16,205 bases of DNA from CAILAD01 sp964397085 (GCA_964397085.1 CAYNHH010000018.1:1-16205), one strand, 5' to 3'; shown: positions 1 through 8,754, counted from the stretch's first letter. Numbers and translations: made by a program. The notes: a model not told the origin generated them from the sequence alone.

Positions 1-598
1 ATTGTCCACCAATTGCCACAGTACTAGGTAGTGTGACTTGCCCAGTAAAATTACTAGTACTAGAAAAAGTATTTACCCCTATAAAAGTCTGGTTGGCATT
101 CAATAGGGCGACGTTGGGAGTCAGCCGAGCATCGCTGAGTGTACCCGTAGTAATATTGGTAGCGTTAAGATTTGTTAGGTCAGCCCCATCACCTACAAAG
201 CTATTGGCCGTGAGTGAGCCGCTAATGAGCGCTTGGCCATTTACGAGTAGCTTAGAGGTGCCGCCAGGTGTCGTACCTTTGATATCACCAAGATCAACTG
301 CAGTTGTGGCATAGTCACCAGTAGTTGACGCGGATTTATTTTCTTTGCTTAGAGCCCGGTATAACCAAAAGATTAACAATAGTAACAAAACTATTACACC
401 AGCAGCAAGCAAATAGTGCCATAACCGCAATTTAAATCGTCGACGTGCATGAGTAGCAGTTGCAGCTTCAGCACCAGCAACCGGTGCTTTAGGCGCACCA
501 AAACTCCCCTCGTTGAGCACATTCTCTTGGGCCAAACGACTCGAAAAGGTATCGGAACCCGAACTTTTTGGGTTGGGAATAGGACTATTTGTTGCCAC
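1..598 (-). CDS. Membrane-anchored surface fibre protein, N-terminal part (runs off the window)
   Basis: 199 codons are visible; the gene continues past base 1. Reading begins at a GTG (596-598), the only start possible because an in-frame TAA lies four codons upstream. Residues 1-56 are a polar, probably cytosolic tail ending in a basic HARRRFKLR patch. Residues 58-80 form one transmembrane helix. The rest is Ser/Thr/Gly/Asn-rich ectodomain. Residues about 146-175 carry the phrase GTLSDARLxxNVALLN followed by QTFxGxNTFS, also present after the membrane helix of the 2121-residue neighbour, so the two are paralogues. The tail motif AQENVLNEGSF (23-33) matches AQERVLGDKSF in the neighbour. It is probably an extracellular fibre or adhesin; no enzymatic domain is visible. 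The Shine-Dalgarno is weak (AAGTGAG very close to the start). The product type is supported by homology of architecture only. Confidence 0.85.
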   Translation of the reverse strand, partial: MATNSPIPNPKSSGSDTFSSRLAQENVLNEGSFGAPKAPVAGAEAATATHARRRFKLRLWHYLLAAGVIVLLLLLIFWLYRALSKENKSASTTGDYATTAVDLGDIKGTTPGGTSKLLVNGQALISGSLTANSFVGDGADLTNLNATNITTGTLSDARLTPNVALLNANQTFIGVNTFSSTSNFTGQVTLPSTVAIGGQ

Positions 599-634
599 AA
601 ACTCACTTTTTTAAACAAAAACTTTACTTCTATA

Positions 635-663
635 ATTGTAATGCTTTTAAGGAGTAACCACAA
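635..663 (-). promoter_or_regulatory. Promoter of the partial surface-fibre gene
   Basis: On the minus strand TTGTGG (658-663) and TACAAT (635-640) are separated by exactly 17 bases. The predicted start of transcription gives a leader of about 30 bases before the GTG at 598. The -10 lies in the 16-base block tataattgtaatgctt, which recurs identically upstream of the neighbouring paralogue. The promoter sits in the 96-base gap after the 2121-residue gene, in which I see no convincing terminator. Confidence 0.65.
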
Positions 664-694
664 CCTTTTTATGAGTATTTTTGAAACAAATATA

Positions 695-3600
695 TTAGAG
701 CGCTTGCCAATTAAATTGTGCGTCGGTGGTGAGTGGGTCTGAGAGCTCAATATCGAAGCCAGTTTTGGTCTCATTGGTCACACCAAAGTACGTTTTAACG
801 ACACCTTTTGGTGTAAGTGATGGCCGTGGAGCAATACTAAATACCTGTGGATAAGTCACGTGAATAGTTGTTTGGCCAGCAGGAATAATTACAACTCCAG
901 AGTTAGCGTTACTTGTTTCTAGTCTGCCCTTCACTGCTACATTTCCCCCTACAGTAAGATCACCACTCAGACTTACCACTTTTGCATCGGCGAGTATTTT
1001 TAGCACATCTACGGATGTTCCGCCTTGTGGAGTCTGACCTGCTTTAAGAGCAGTAATATCTGTTTGTTGTTGTTTGAGGGCTTCAACGAGGTACGGAATA
1101 ATAGCTGAGTAATTTGCTACCTTGTAACCATTACTGTCAGTTGAGACCGCATTAGGGATAAGTTGCTCGAGCTCTTGAGCAATAAATCCAGATTGACCTT
1201 GACCATTTGGATTGGTTATCCAATTAAAGCTTACGCCTCTTAATTTGTTTACTACGTCACTCGCGTCGCTCAGCGTTAGCACATTGGTTTTAAGTCGAGC
1301 ATCAGAGCTACACGCAAAGCCCGTGCCACCAGGCTGTACTGTACAACTAGTTGCCCCAGCGTTTTTAAACTGAGCAACAGTTGAACCGTCGGCACCCGCC
1401 GAAAGAACATCGAGTGTAACTGTGGGGTTAGCAGTGCCGGCACCAATGGCTACTCTATCATTAGTGGTATCAACATTTACTACATTGTTAGTTGCTGCAG
1501 AATCGGTAATAATAAACGCTCCAGTACCATTAGCAGTGTTCTGGAAGGTAGCTGCTCCAAGCCCACCACTCAAGCTAAATACGGTAGAAAGGCTATTTGC
1601 GGAAGAGCTTGAACCACTTGCTTTACTGGTCTGAAAATTCAAAGCACCTCCATTTGCACTACCAGTACTTATACCACCAGCAAATGTTAAATTAGCACCC
1701 GCTATATTACTGCCCAAACCACCTGTGGCGTTTAAAGAAAATCCTGCTGGAGCAGCATTGGTTACACCATTACCAATATATCCATTCGTAATGGAAGATG
1801 TGCTCGAGCCGATTACTAACTGGTTTGCAGCGGTTGGAGTGATGGCTGTGCCTAAAGCTATTACGCCATTATATGTATAACTTAGTGTGCTATTACCAAT
1901 AATTATCGAGTAATTACCACCGGCCTGTGAACCATTACCAATACTAATTGCATCTGAGTTACCAGCACAACCAAATAAACAACCAGCAATAGAACTACCA
2001 CCAATAGCAATTCCGCCGCCGCCAGTGGTGTATACAGATGAATTTGCACCGATAGCAACAGAATTAGCTCCGGCAAAAGCCTGAGATTGGTATCCAACTG
2101 CAACACTGGTATTGGCTGCGGCTGTAGAACCAGAGCCAAACCGCTGACTGTTAACACCCGCGCCGGGACAACTCAATGAACCGTTAGTGCCTGATATAGT
2201 ACATGCAGCCGTAAGAGTATTGGCTGCCGCACCAGATACACCCGCGGCTGCATACTGAAAGACAATGTTGCCACCAACACCAGTACCTGTTCCACGGCCT
2301 CCTGCTAATGTAAGATTAGCACCTGCTATATTAGTACCTGCACCACCAGTAGCACCCAAAATACCACTTGTTGGTGTTGCACTCGTTGCGCCATTTCCAA
2401 TGTAGATATTGCCGGCATTATCAATTCGCATTCGCTCTGCAGGCGTAGTAGAACCATCTGGAGTTGTATTAAACACTAATCTACCCGGCCAGTCGCCAGT
2501 ACCAGAGGCTGTATCTACTGCAGCCTGAATGCTTGCAACATTCTGAAAACTACTACCAGTTTCCCAGGCATTAAAATTAACAGTACCAACTATACGACCA
2601 CTTCCTGGCTGAGTAGGTGAAGCAAAAGTACCATCCGCATGCCCAAGTGTAAGCTTTCCTCCAAAATTACTGCCTGGGGTACCATAATTTACCATTACAA
2701 TCCCTCCGAAAGAGTCCCCGTGCTGAATAACAAGATCGTTTGACGTTGTTGTGTAGTTATTTATACCAATTGCAGCAGGTATACTATTCATCGAGCTACC
2801 CACAACAATTCGACCAGACGAATCAACGAGTGACTTTACTACACCGGTACTATCCTGCCATTCAGAGAGATTGGCAGTTTGAGATGCATTTGCCCTAATA
2901 AATAACGGTGTTGAGGTTGTATTGATCGACTGTAAGTATAGTGCCTTCCATGGACTAGAGAAACCGTTACCAAGATAACCGCTACCAGATATTGGATAAA
3001 CTATTCCAGAATAGAAGCCTGTACTCCCGCCGCCAGTGTTGAGATGAACATAGGTAGAAGCCTGAACTTTTGTTGTGCCATTAGTAATATCTCCTAAGTA
3101 TATGTCGTTTCCAGAGCCTCTATATGCCAAGTTCACAAAACCGCCACCAGCCGAGTATTCTGCCTGAAGAGCAACATTAAAGCCAAGTTTGATAGGGGCA
3201 GTTGGTGAGTAAAGCGAACCAGAAGATTGAATAGACGTAAGAGCAAGGCCGGTGCTGTTCTGCCATTCTTGCAAATTAGCCGATTGGCCGGCAGCAGCTT
3301 GAATAACTAGGCCTTTACTAGTGCTAGCAGAGGCAGCGATCATCACGTTTGCAGAGTTATCAGCCGTAGTTGGGTCTGATATTCTTAGCTTTTCAACTGT
3401 ACCTAAGGTACCAGTCGCCCCGATCTTAAAGAACCCACTATTCGTTACTGATGAGGCAGTGACACCACCCGGATCCCATCGCTGCAGATCGCCTGTGTAT
3501 AAGACTGAGGCAGATTGCACCTTCAGCCCTACCGTGGCCGTGGATTGTGCATTTGCATAAATCGCTGTACCCCCATAAGATGCTGCGCTCAACCCAGCAT

Positions 3601-6600
3601 ACGTACCAGTAGCAGTAACACCCGAAAGACCAGTACTAGACGAACCAAAAGTTGCCCGTCCTAGAGAGTCTACCTTGGCTATCACCGCTCCACTACTGTC
3701 TTGCCACTCCTGCAAGTTAGAAGTTTGACTAGCTATTGCCCGAGCAATAACGGTTGGTGTGGTTGTGTCTGACCCATATACCGTTAGCGTTCCTGGTGAG
3801 GACGTCACGCCATTACCGAACTTACCTACACCAAAGGTGTAAGACTGTACACGCAACATCTGGTTATTTCCGGCATCATCTGCTATTTGTAATGCTAAAT
3901 TAGCCTGCCCAGATGAAGTAGTATTTTGAATCGCGACATAACCTCTTTGCTGAATAGCGCCGTCAGCTGACACAGTTAGACGATCGGTCAACGTACTGCT
4001 ACCAGCAGGATGCGTAAAGATATGAACTCCGTTTTGCCCCTGTCGAATAATCGAACCAGACACACTACTGTCAACATTAATTTGACCATTATAGTCGAGA
4101 TCAAATATATTGTTTACCGTATCATCAGCCAAGATTGGACGAAAACTCTTTCCAGCTGCTAAAGCAAGCCCAAAACGATCTCCTGTTGCGTTAATATAAG
4201 CAAGTGCTGTACCAGTACTACTTTGCCACTCCTGCAAGTTAGCAGACTGATTGACTATACCCTGGATAACCAACCCTTTACTTGAAGTTGCAGTGGTCGC
4301 AAAAATTATATTAGCCGCATTATCAACGGTTGTTGGGCTATTAACTCTAAATTTTTCAACGGTGCCATTCGTAAAATCACTAGCAGCACCTATACCTACA
4401 GCATTGTTTTTTGAGTTATTGAGAACTTCTAGGCCGGTAGTGCCGTTGCCAGTGAATAGCTTCAAGCCAGAGTTACCTGTACGGCCAATACCTGTAGTGG
4501 CATTAAAGAAATACACAGTACCACCTGTAGCATCCGAGCCGCCAACCACCACAGAGCCAGGTAAATCAAGTGCATCCGTAACATTTACTGAGCTTAATTT
4601 GATCGATTTATCCCCAGTGTTTGCCGCATTTCTCCATGAAATACTTGTTGCATTTGGCAAGCGTATATTCCCTGCAGAGGCGGGAGCAGTACCAAAACTC
4701 AAGGCACCACCAGAGGTAATATTACTTAACACTGCGCCTGTACTATCCTGCCACTCCTGGAGATTAGCAGTTTGAGAAGTAAAGCCCTTCACAATAAGAC
4801 CGCGTGAATCGGCAGCTAATGGCTGAGCAACTATTGATGCCTTGCTGGCTAAGTTTGATGAGCTATGACCTTCGATACCATTATCTGAGGTGCTGTTCCC
4901 ATAAATAGACGGGTTGCTGCCCGTAGCGCTAAATTGTAATGAGCCAGCTGCAGTAACCTTGCCCAGAACTGCACCAGTCGAAGATTGCCATTCTTGCAGA
5001 CTTGCCGTCTGAGAGGTTGCACCGTTAACTACCAAGCCAGTAGTTCCTGCATTTTGTATAGCAACTTTAGTTTGATAAGTTTGTGCGCCAGATCGAGCAT
5101 TTACTGTAAATGGTGAGTTAGAATCAAAGCTATTTATTACCATAAAAAACAATGTAGGCTTGATCTGAATTGAGTTAGTTCCTGAGTTTCTAATAAGTGC
5201 GTCAGAACCACCGCCTGTAAAAGTCAGTGAGGTTGCCGTAGAACCGCCAGAATAATAACCCTGGAGTATTAAGGTACCGTTTGTATTTGCGCTAGCACTT
5301 GTATTGGTACCAATAGTAAGATTGCCTGTAGAACCAATCTTCGCAAGCACTTGTGCATCACTCGCTTGCCATTCTTGCAGGTTGGCAGTTTGACCAGCCA
5401 CACTCTGAATCACTAGCCCCTTACTGGTGATTGCACTAGTACTAAACATCACGTTTGCCAAATTATCTACGGTTGTTGGAGTGTTTACTCGAAACTTCTC
5501 AACTGTTCCTAAAGAGCCGCTCGAACTAACCTTAAGAGTAGTGTCGGCATAAAGAGCACCGTGAAAAGTTGTAAATGTTGCAGTCGTTCCTTCAATGTAG
5601 CTTGATAAGCCACTATTTAGATATAACCGATTGTCGCTGATTACAACTGAGCCGGTGCCTCCTTGTATAGCCGGTGTGTTAATACTTAGTATTGCAGATA
5701 CGGCATTATACCCAAGCCCAACGTTAGAATTGCCACCAAAGGTGATCTCGGGGTTGTTATCAAATCTTTGAGGAACATTTAAATTACCATTAGCCGCAAC
5801 ATAGGTAAGAGCAATGCCGTTACTATCCTGCCACTCTTGCAAATTGGCAGTCTGTCCAACAGCACCCCGGATAGCCCCGCCAACACTACTTATTGATGCA
5901 ACCTCAAAGTTGAAATTAGCACCAGTCTGTAAGCTAGCGCTGTTTTGTATATAACTCCCACTACCAGACTGCGCGGCACACCCACCACTGGTACAAATCG
6001 CCGTACCGCCAATTCGAAATATATTACCAGTAGCTAGATTAACATCACCATTCACATCAAGTGCATAAGCTGGGGTAGAGTTACCTATACCAACCAAACC
6101 AGCTGTATCAACCGTAAGGTGATTGACACCATTTGTACGGAAGCTCAGGGTATTGGCATCATTAGTACCAATACTAATGCTCGAGCCAAAGGCATTACCA
6201 CCATCTGTAATACAGCTAGCACAGGCGCCAACTGCTTGCCAGGCCAAGTTGCCAGCCCCATCATTGGCCAGTATGCCATTAGCCTGTACTCCAGGCCAAG
6301 AGTAGACTAGGCCATTTACACCAAGAGTACCACCAACGGTAGTATCACCACTTGTAGTAAGGCTATTATTAATCACAACTGTACCATTGAGTGTGGTTGT
6401 GCCACTCACCATTAATTTCACAAAGCTACTATTACCACTAAAGGTATTGTCACCCGTAAAAGCTTGGCTGACATTGAGAAGTGCGACATTGCCACTCAAG
6501 CGAGCATCACTAAGGGTGCCAGAAGTGAGATTATTGGCGTCTTGATAAAAGCTAGCCGGTCGTGAATTGAGCAAGCTGGCATTCACATTACTTAAGTCAG

Positions 6601-7060
6601 CACCACTACCACTATACGAGTTGGCGGTAATACCACCATTGACAGTGGTATTACCATTGATGACTACTAGGCCAGATTCACCAGCCAGACCATTGGGGCT
6701 GAGATTGCTGAGGTCAAAGCTGGTGGTACCAAATTGATTGGAGAGACCACTAGTACGGTTTTTATCGATATTTTTACGGTAGGCCAATAAGCCAAAATAG
6801 ATTGCCACTCCGGCAAGAAATAACAAGCCACCACCTACTAAGGTACGAAGCAATAGATTACTCTTAGGCTTTTGTCTCAGAGCAGGAGCTGGGCTTCTAG
6901 AGGACTGAGAAAAACTCTTATCCCCCAGTACTCTTTCTTGAGCCATTTGGTTAGAGAGTAGCTCTGACTGAATAGTCTTAGAAGTACCCAAATCACCACC
7001 TTGAGGAGTATTTAAAGATTGCGATGATTGTGGACGCTTGGGCTCATTCATAGAAAGCAT
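695..7060 (-). CDS. Giant membrane-anchored repeat fibre protein (2121 aa) with YadA-like head repeats and Peptidase_S74 chaperone
   Basis: Predicted extracellular trimeric fibre or adhesin. Residues 1-66 are a polar cytosolic tail, 67-93 a transmembrane helix, and the remainder ectodomain rich in Gly, Ser, Thr and Asn. From about residue 400 to 1410 there are eight copies of a QTANLQEWQxSTG-type module plus one degenerate copy. About 1648-1740 contains YadA-like SVAIGxxS head repeats. At 1919-1924 the sequence SDARLK starts a Peptidase_S74 intramolecular chaperone domain, which in phage tail-spike and endosialidase families trimerises the fibre and self-cleaves at Ser-Asp. It is followed by helix AIIPYLVEALKQQ and an unusual beta-rich tail of about 100 residues. 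Ten cysteines occur as five close pairs. The start is either codon 1 or Met4 (ATGAATGAG); neither has a clear Shine-Dalgarno. The gene lies 117 bases downstream of epsilon with its own promoter. Confidence 0.9.
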   Translation of the reverse strand: MLSMNEPKRPQSSQSLNTPQGGDLGTSKTIQSELLSNQMAQERVLGDKSFSQSSRSPAPALRQKPKSNLLLRTLVGGGLLFLAGVAIYFGLLAYRKNIDKNRTSGLSNQFGTTSFDLSNLSPNGLAGESGLVVINGNTTVNGGITANSYSGSGADLSNVNASLLNSRPASFYQDANNLTSGTLSDARLSGNVALLNVSQAFTGDNTFSGNSSFVKLMVSGTTTLNGTVVINNSLTTSGDTTVGGTLGVNGLVYSWPGVQANGILANDGAGNLAWQAVGACASCITDGGNAFGSSISIGTNDANTLSFRTNGVNHLTVDTAGLVGIGNSTPAYALDVNGDVNLATGNIFRIGGTAICTSGGCAAQSGSGSYIQNSASLQTGANFNFEVASISSVGGAIRGAVGQTANLQEWQDSNGIALTYVAANGNLNVPQRFDNNPEITFGGNSNVGLGYNAVSAILSINTPAIQGGTGSVVISDNRLYLNSGLSSYIEGTTATFTTFHGALYADTTLKVSSSGSLGTVEKFRVNTPTTVDNLANVMFSTSAITSKGLVIQSVAGQTANLQEWQASDAQVLAKIGSTGNLTIGTNTSASANTNGTLILQGYYSGGSTATSLTFTGGGSDALIRNSGTNSIQIKPTLFFMVINSFDSNSPFTVNARSGAQTYQTKVAIQNAGTTGLVVNGATSQTASLQEWQSSTGAVLGKVTAAGSLQFSATGSNPSIYGNSTSDNGIEGHSSSNLASKASIVAQPLAADSRGLIVKGFTSQTANLQEWQDSTGAVLSNITSGGALSFGTAPASAGNIRLPNATSISWRNAANTGDKSIKLSSVNVTDALDLPGSVVVGGSDATGGTVYFFNATTGIGRTGNSGLKLFTGNGTTGLEVLNNSKNNAVGIGAASDFTNGTVEKFRVNSPTTVDNAANIIFATTATSSKGLVIQGIVNQSANLQEWQSSTGTALAYINATGDRFGLALAAGKSFRPILADDTVNNIFDLDYNGQINVDSSVSGSIIRQGQNGVHIFTHPAGSSTLTDRLTVSADGAIQQRGYVAIQNTTSSGQANLALQIADDAGNNQMLRVQSYTFGVGKFGNGVTSSPGTLTVYGSDTTTPTVIARAIASQTSNLQEWQDSSGAVIAKVDSLGRATFGSSSTGLSGVTATGTYAGLSAASYGGTAIYANAQSTATVGLKVQSASVLYTGDLQRWDPGGVTASSVTNSGFFKIGATGTLGTVEKLRISDPTTADNSANVMIAASASTSKGLVIQAAAGQSANLQEWQNSTGLALTSIQSSGSLYSPTAPIKLGFNVALQAEYSAGGGFVNLAYRGSGNDIYLGDITNGTTKVQASTYVHLNTGGGSTGFYSGIVYPISGSGYLGNGFSSPWKALYLQSINTTSTPLFIRANASQTANLSEWQDSTGVVKSLVDSSGRIVVGSSMNSIPAAIGINNYTTTSNDLVIQHGDSFGGIVMVNYGTPGSNFGGKLTLGHADGTFASPTQPGSGRIVGTVNFNAWETGSSFQNVASIQAAVDTASGTGDWPGRLVFNTTPDGSTTPAERMRIDNAGNIYIGNGATSATPTSGILGATGGAGTNIAGANLTLAGGRGTGTGVGGNIVFQYAAAGVSGAAANTLTAACTISGTNGSLSCPGAGVNSQRFGSGSTAAANTSVAVGYQSQAFAGANSVAIGANSSVYTTGGGGIAIGGSSIAGCLFGCAGNSDAISIGNGSQAGGNYSIIIGNSTLSYTYNGVIALGTAITPTAANQLVIGSSTSSITNGYIGNGVTNAAPAGFSLNATGGLGSNIAGANLTFAGGISTGSANGGALNFQTSKASGSSSSANSLSTVFSLSGGLGAATFQNTANGTGAFIITDSAATNNVVNVDTTNDRVAIGAGTANPTVTLDVLSAGADGSTVAQFKNAGATSCTVQPGGTGFACSSDARLKTNVLTLSDASDVVNKLRGVSFNWITNPNGQGQSGFIAQELEQLIPNAVSTDSNGYKVANYSAIIPYLVEALKQQQTDITALKAGQTPQGGTSVDVLKILADAKVVSLSGDLTVGGNVAVKGRLETSNANSGVVIIPAGQTTIHVTYPQVFSIAPRPSLTPKGVVKTYFGVTNETKTGFDIELSDPLTTDAQFNWQAL
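1630..2412 (-). repeat. Two copies of a YIGNG...NIAGANLTxAGG module flanking the YadA-like head
   Basis: Inside the giant fibre gene. One copy is at about 2256-2412 (IYIGNGATSATP, then GTNIAGANLTLAGG and GGNIVFQ). The other is at about 1630-1790 (GYIGNGVTNAAP, then GSNIAGANLTFAGG and GGALNFQ). Between them lie the Hep_Hag/YadA-type repeats (VAVGYQS, SVAIGANS, GIAIGGSS, AISIGNGS, VIALGTAI). Boundaries are approximate. Confidence 0.75.
2847..5850 (-). repeat. Eight QTANLQEWQ modules plus one degenerate copy in the fibre gene
   Basis: The EWQ codons lie near 5828, 5370, 4987, 4750, 4228, 3702, 3264 and 2858. A degenerate copy (TGDLQRWDPGG) is near 3478. The consensus is SQTANLQEWQDSTGxxLxxIxxxG. 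Spacing is irregular, about 80 to 175 residues, so the modules punctuate different intervening beta-rich segments rather than forming a simple tandem array. The conserved plus-strand signature is tgccattcttgcaaattgg with substitutions. Confidence 0.85.
3296..5510 (-). repeat. Three TVEKFRVNxPTTVDN...SKGLVIQ segments in the fibre gene
   Basis: Copies lie at about 5393-5510, 4251-4371 and 3296-3403. Each reads (G)TVEK, FRVN or LRIS, xPTTxDNxAN, then SKGLVIQ, and runs directly into an EWQ module. They are the longest near-identical blocks in the gene and appear to be duplications of a two-part unit. Confidence 0.8.
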
Positions 7061-7104
7061 TTTTCATTTTTTGTATTACAATAGACGGCATTAGCCTTAC
7101 TATA

Positions 7105-7133
7105 ATTGTAATGCTTATTGCACACTAAGACAA
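7105..7133 (-). promoter_or_regulatory. Promoter of the 2121-residue surface-fibre gene
   Basis: On the minus strand TTGTCT (7128-7133) and TACAAT (7105-7110) are 17 bases apart, giving a leader of about 40 bases. The -10 block is identical over 16 bases to that of the paralogue at 635-640. It lies between epsilon and the fibre gene. No hairpin with a T run is seen after epsilon, so readthrough from the ATPase cluster is also possible. Confidence 0.7.
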
Positions 7134-7177
7134 CAGATCTGAGCTATATAAATGGGTGGTTAAAATAAGTTCAAAAT

Positions 7178-7432
7178 TTACACGTTGGCAAATAACCAAA
7201 CTGCACTATCATTTACTTGTAATATTCCTCGAGTAAGAGGAATCTTCTCTTCACCTTTTTCTGTACGTACCACTACAGTGCAAGGTGATAGTATACTTAA
7301 AAAGTCTTCGTGCCTAGCCAAGATATCAAATGCCCCACTCGCATTCTCGGCACTCACAGCTAGAGCCTGACCCTGAAAGTAGGTGTGAAAAGGAGAGTAT
7401 ATGGTTACTGGAAAGGTGGTCTTGAGCTTCAT
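7178..7432 (-). CDS. atpC: F1-type ATPase epsilon subunit, beta-sandwich domain only (84 aa)
   Basis: Central-stalk subunit that attaches to gamma. The sequence matches the epsilon N-terminal beta-sandwich: GAFDILARHEDFLSIL corresponds to the family's GxxGILPxHxPLxxxL, and it ends at AVWLFANV, where the last strand normally ends. The family is usually 130-140 residues; here the whole C-terminal helical hairpin, which inhibits ATP hydrolysis in many bacteria, is absent. Short epsilons of this kind exist in a few other bacteria, so absence alone is not proof of a special enzyme. It overlaps beta by four bases (ATGA), consistent with translational coupling as last gene of the cluster. Confidence 0.85.
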   Translation of the reverse strand: MKLKTTFPVTIYSPFHTYFQGQALAVSAENASGAFDILARHEDFLSILSPCTVVVRTEKGEEKIPLTRGILQVNDSAVWLFANV

Positions 7433-8754
7433 ACTAGCTTGTTAACAATTCTTCCATTAACAATATTGTCTACATTTTTGAGCATTGTTGCGCGATCTAC
7501 ATACTCACCTTTAATGCCAGATCGTTTTTCCATCACAGAAAGAGGCTGTGCAAAGTAATTGATCAGCTGTTGAGCAGTACGATAATTATTTTGATCTTCT
7601 AGCGAAAGCTCATTTTGGCCAATAATTGCCACGATGCCTTGTAAAGATTTATATTTTTGCAAGATTGCTTGTACTTGCGGCACCAGCGCTGCGTGAGTTT
7701 CACCCACCACTTCGCGAGTAAGTAGTGACGAGCTAGTAGCGAGTAGATCTACTGCTGGCATTATTCCCTGCTCCATCACATCACGGCTCAACACAATCAC
7801 GCTATCTAGTTGCTTATTTACCTCTACCACCGCTGGGTCACTCATATCATCAGCCGGTACATAAATAGACTGCACAGTAGTAATAGCGCCATTTTCTGAA
7901 GTACTCAGGTTTTGCTCAAATCTACTCAACTCTGAGAATAAGGTTGGCTGATAGCCACCTTCTGAACTAGCTGCCTCAAGCATTGTCGAAAGCTCATTGC
8001 CTGCCTGCAAGTATCTGTAGACATTATCTACAAACAGCAATACGTCTTTTTTGGTATTGTCGCGCATGTAACGCGCAACAGTCGCTGCACTTCTACCCAC
8101 CATAAATCTCAGTGCTGCAGATTCGTTCATTTGGCCTATGTACATAATAGTATTTTGCAGCAACTTAGCCTCAGCCAGAGTATTGTGCAATTCATATGCT
8201 TCACGAATACGTTCGCCTATGCCCACAAACATTGAGAGCTCTTTGTTGGACCTCGCTACATTATGCATAAGCTCAGTTGTAAGTACTGTCTTACCTACAC
8301 CTGCACCGCCAATAATCCCTATCTTTCGTCCGCGAACAAACGGGGCAAAGAAGTCAATTACTTTTACACCAGTTTCAATTAGTGCCAAATCATCATGTGG
8401 TTTGAGCTGCATACTTTTATCATCACTAACCGGTACATAAGTCACGTCTTTTAAAGCTGGGCCGTTATCTATAGTCTCGCCAAAGCAATTGAATACTCTC
8501 CCCAGAACATTACTACCAACTGGTAGCTCAATACCCTTGCCGGTAGAAATAAGCTTCTGGCCTTGCTTGACATTGACATCACTCAAATTGAGCGTAATCA
8601 AAGTATCACTGCCTTCAATACCAATAGTTTGAAATTTGGTTGTGTCTTGACCTTCTAATGTAAATATTTGCCCCGTGGTTGGCTGTCCACCCTCAAACTG
8701 AGCGCGAACTACCAAGCCATGAACACTTCTCACGATTGCTTGTGTACGATTCAT
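7429..8754 (-). CDS. atpD: F1-type ATPase beta (catalytic) subunit, C-terminally shortened
   Basis: Catalytic nucleotide-binding subunit. Walker A is intact (GGAGVGKT, 149-156). The catalytic glutamate stretch GIGERIREAYEL has E181 and R182. Walker B is DVLLFVDN (D243). IYVPADDMSDPA (297-308) is near-canonical. The gamma-contacting DELSEED loop reads NELSLED (381-387). At 441 residues it is shorter than the usual 460-480. The C-terminus ends soon after the domain that normally continues into the conserved LPEQAFYMVG segment, which is missing. Catalytic competence is expected, but contact with the rotor may differ. It overlaps gamma and epsilon by four bases each (ATGA). Confidence 0.95.
   Translation of the reverse strand: MNRTQAIVRSVHGLVVRAQFEGGQPTTGQIFTLEGQDTTKFQTIGIEGSDTLITLNLSDVNVKQGQKLISTGKGIELPVGSNVLGRVFNCFGETIDNGPALKDVTYVPVSDDKSMQLKPHDDLALIETGVKVIDFFAPFVRGRKIGIIGGAGVGKTVLTTELMHNVARSNKELSMFVGIGERIREAYELHNTLAEAKLLQNTIMYIGQMNESAALRFMVGRSAATVARYMRDNTKKDVLLFVDNVYRYLQAGNELSTMLEAASSEGGYQPTLFSELSRFEQNLSTSENGAITTVQSIYVPADDMSDPAVVEVNKQLDSVIVLSRDVMEQGIMPAVDLLATSSSLLTREVVGETHAALVPQVQAILQKYKSLQGIVAIIGQNELSLEDQNNYRTAQQLINYFAQPLSVMEKRSGIKGEYVDRATMLKNVDNIVNGRIVNKLV

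Noticed and set aside
394..774. Minus-strand ORF of 126 codons overlapping the start of the partial fibre gene
   Set aside because: It lies out of frame with the fibre N-terminus (start 598, clear tail and membrane helix) and crosses the promoter and the end of the 2121-residue gene. The fibre frame is supported by homology to its paralogue.
4251..4775. Plus-strand ORF of 174 codons and other long plus-strand frames inside 695-7060
   Set aside because: They are antisense shadows of the low-complexity Ser/Thr/Gly codons of the fibre gene, with no start signals or recognisable domain.
2847..5850. CRISPR-like array
   Set aside because: The repeated blocks are in-frame protein modules with irregular spacing of about 240 to 525 bases and imperfect copies, not short exact repeats with uniform spacers.
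1..7060. Prophage tail-fibre origin of the S74 proteins
   Set aside because: S74 and collar repeats occur in phages, but here each protein begins with a cytosolic tail and membrane anchor, and no other phage genes are present in the window.
7061..7177. Terminator between epsilon and the fibre gene
   Set aside because: Only a short palindrome (cagatctg) is present, with no stem of useful length followed by a T run on the minus strand.
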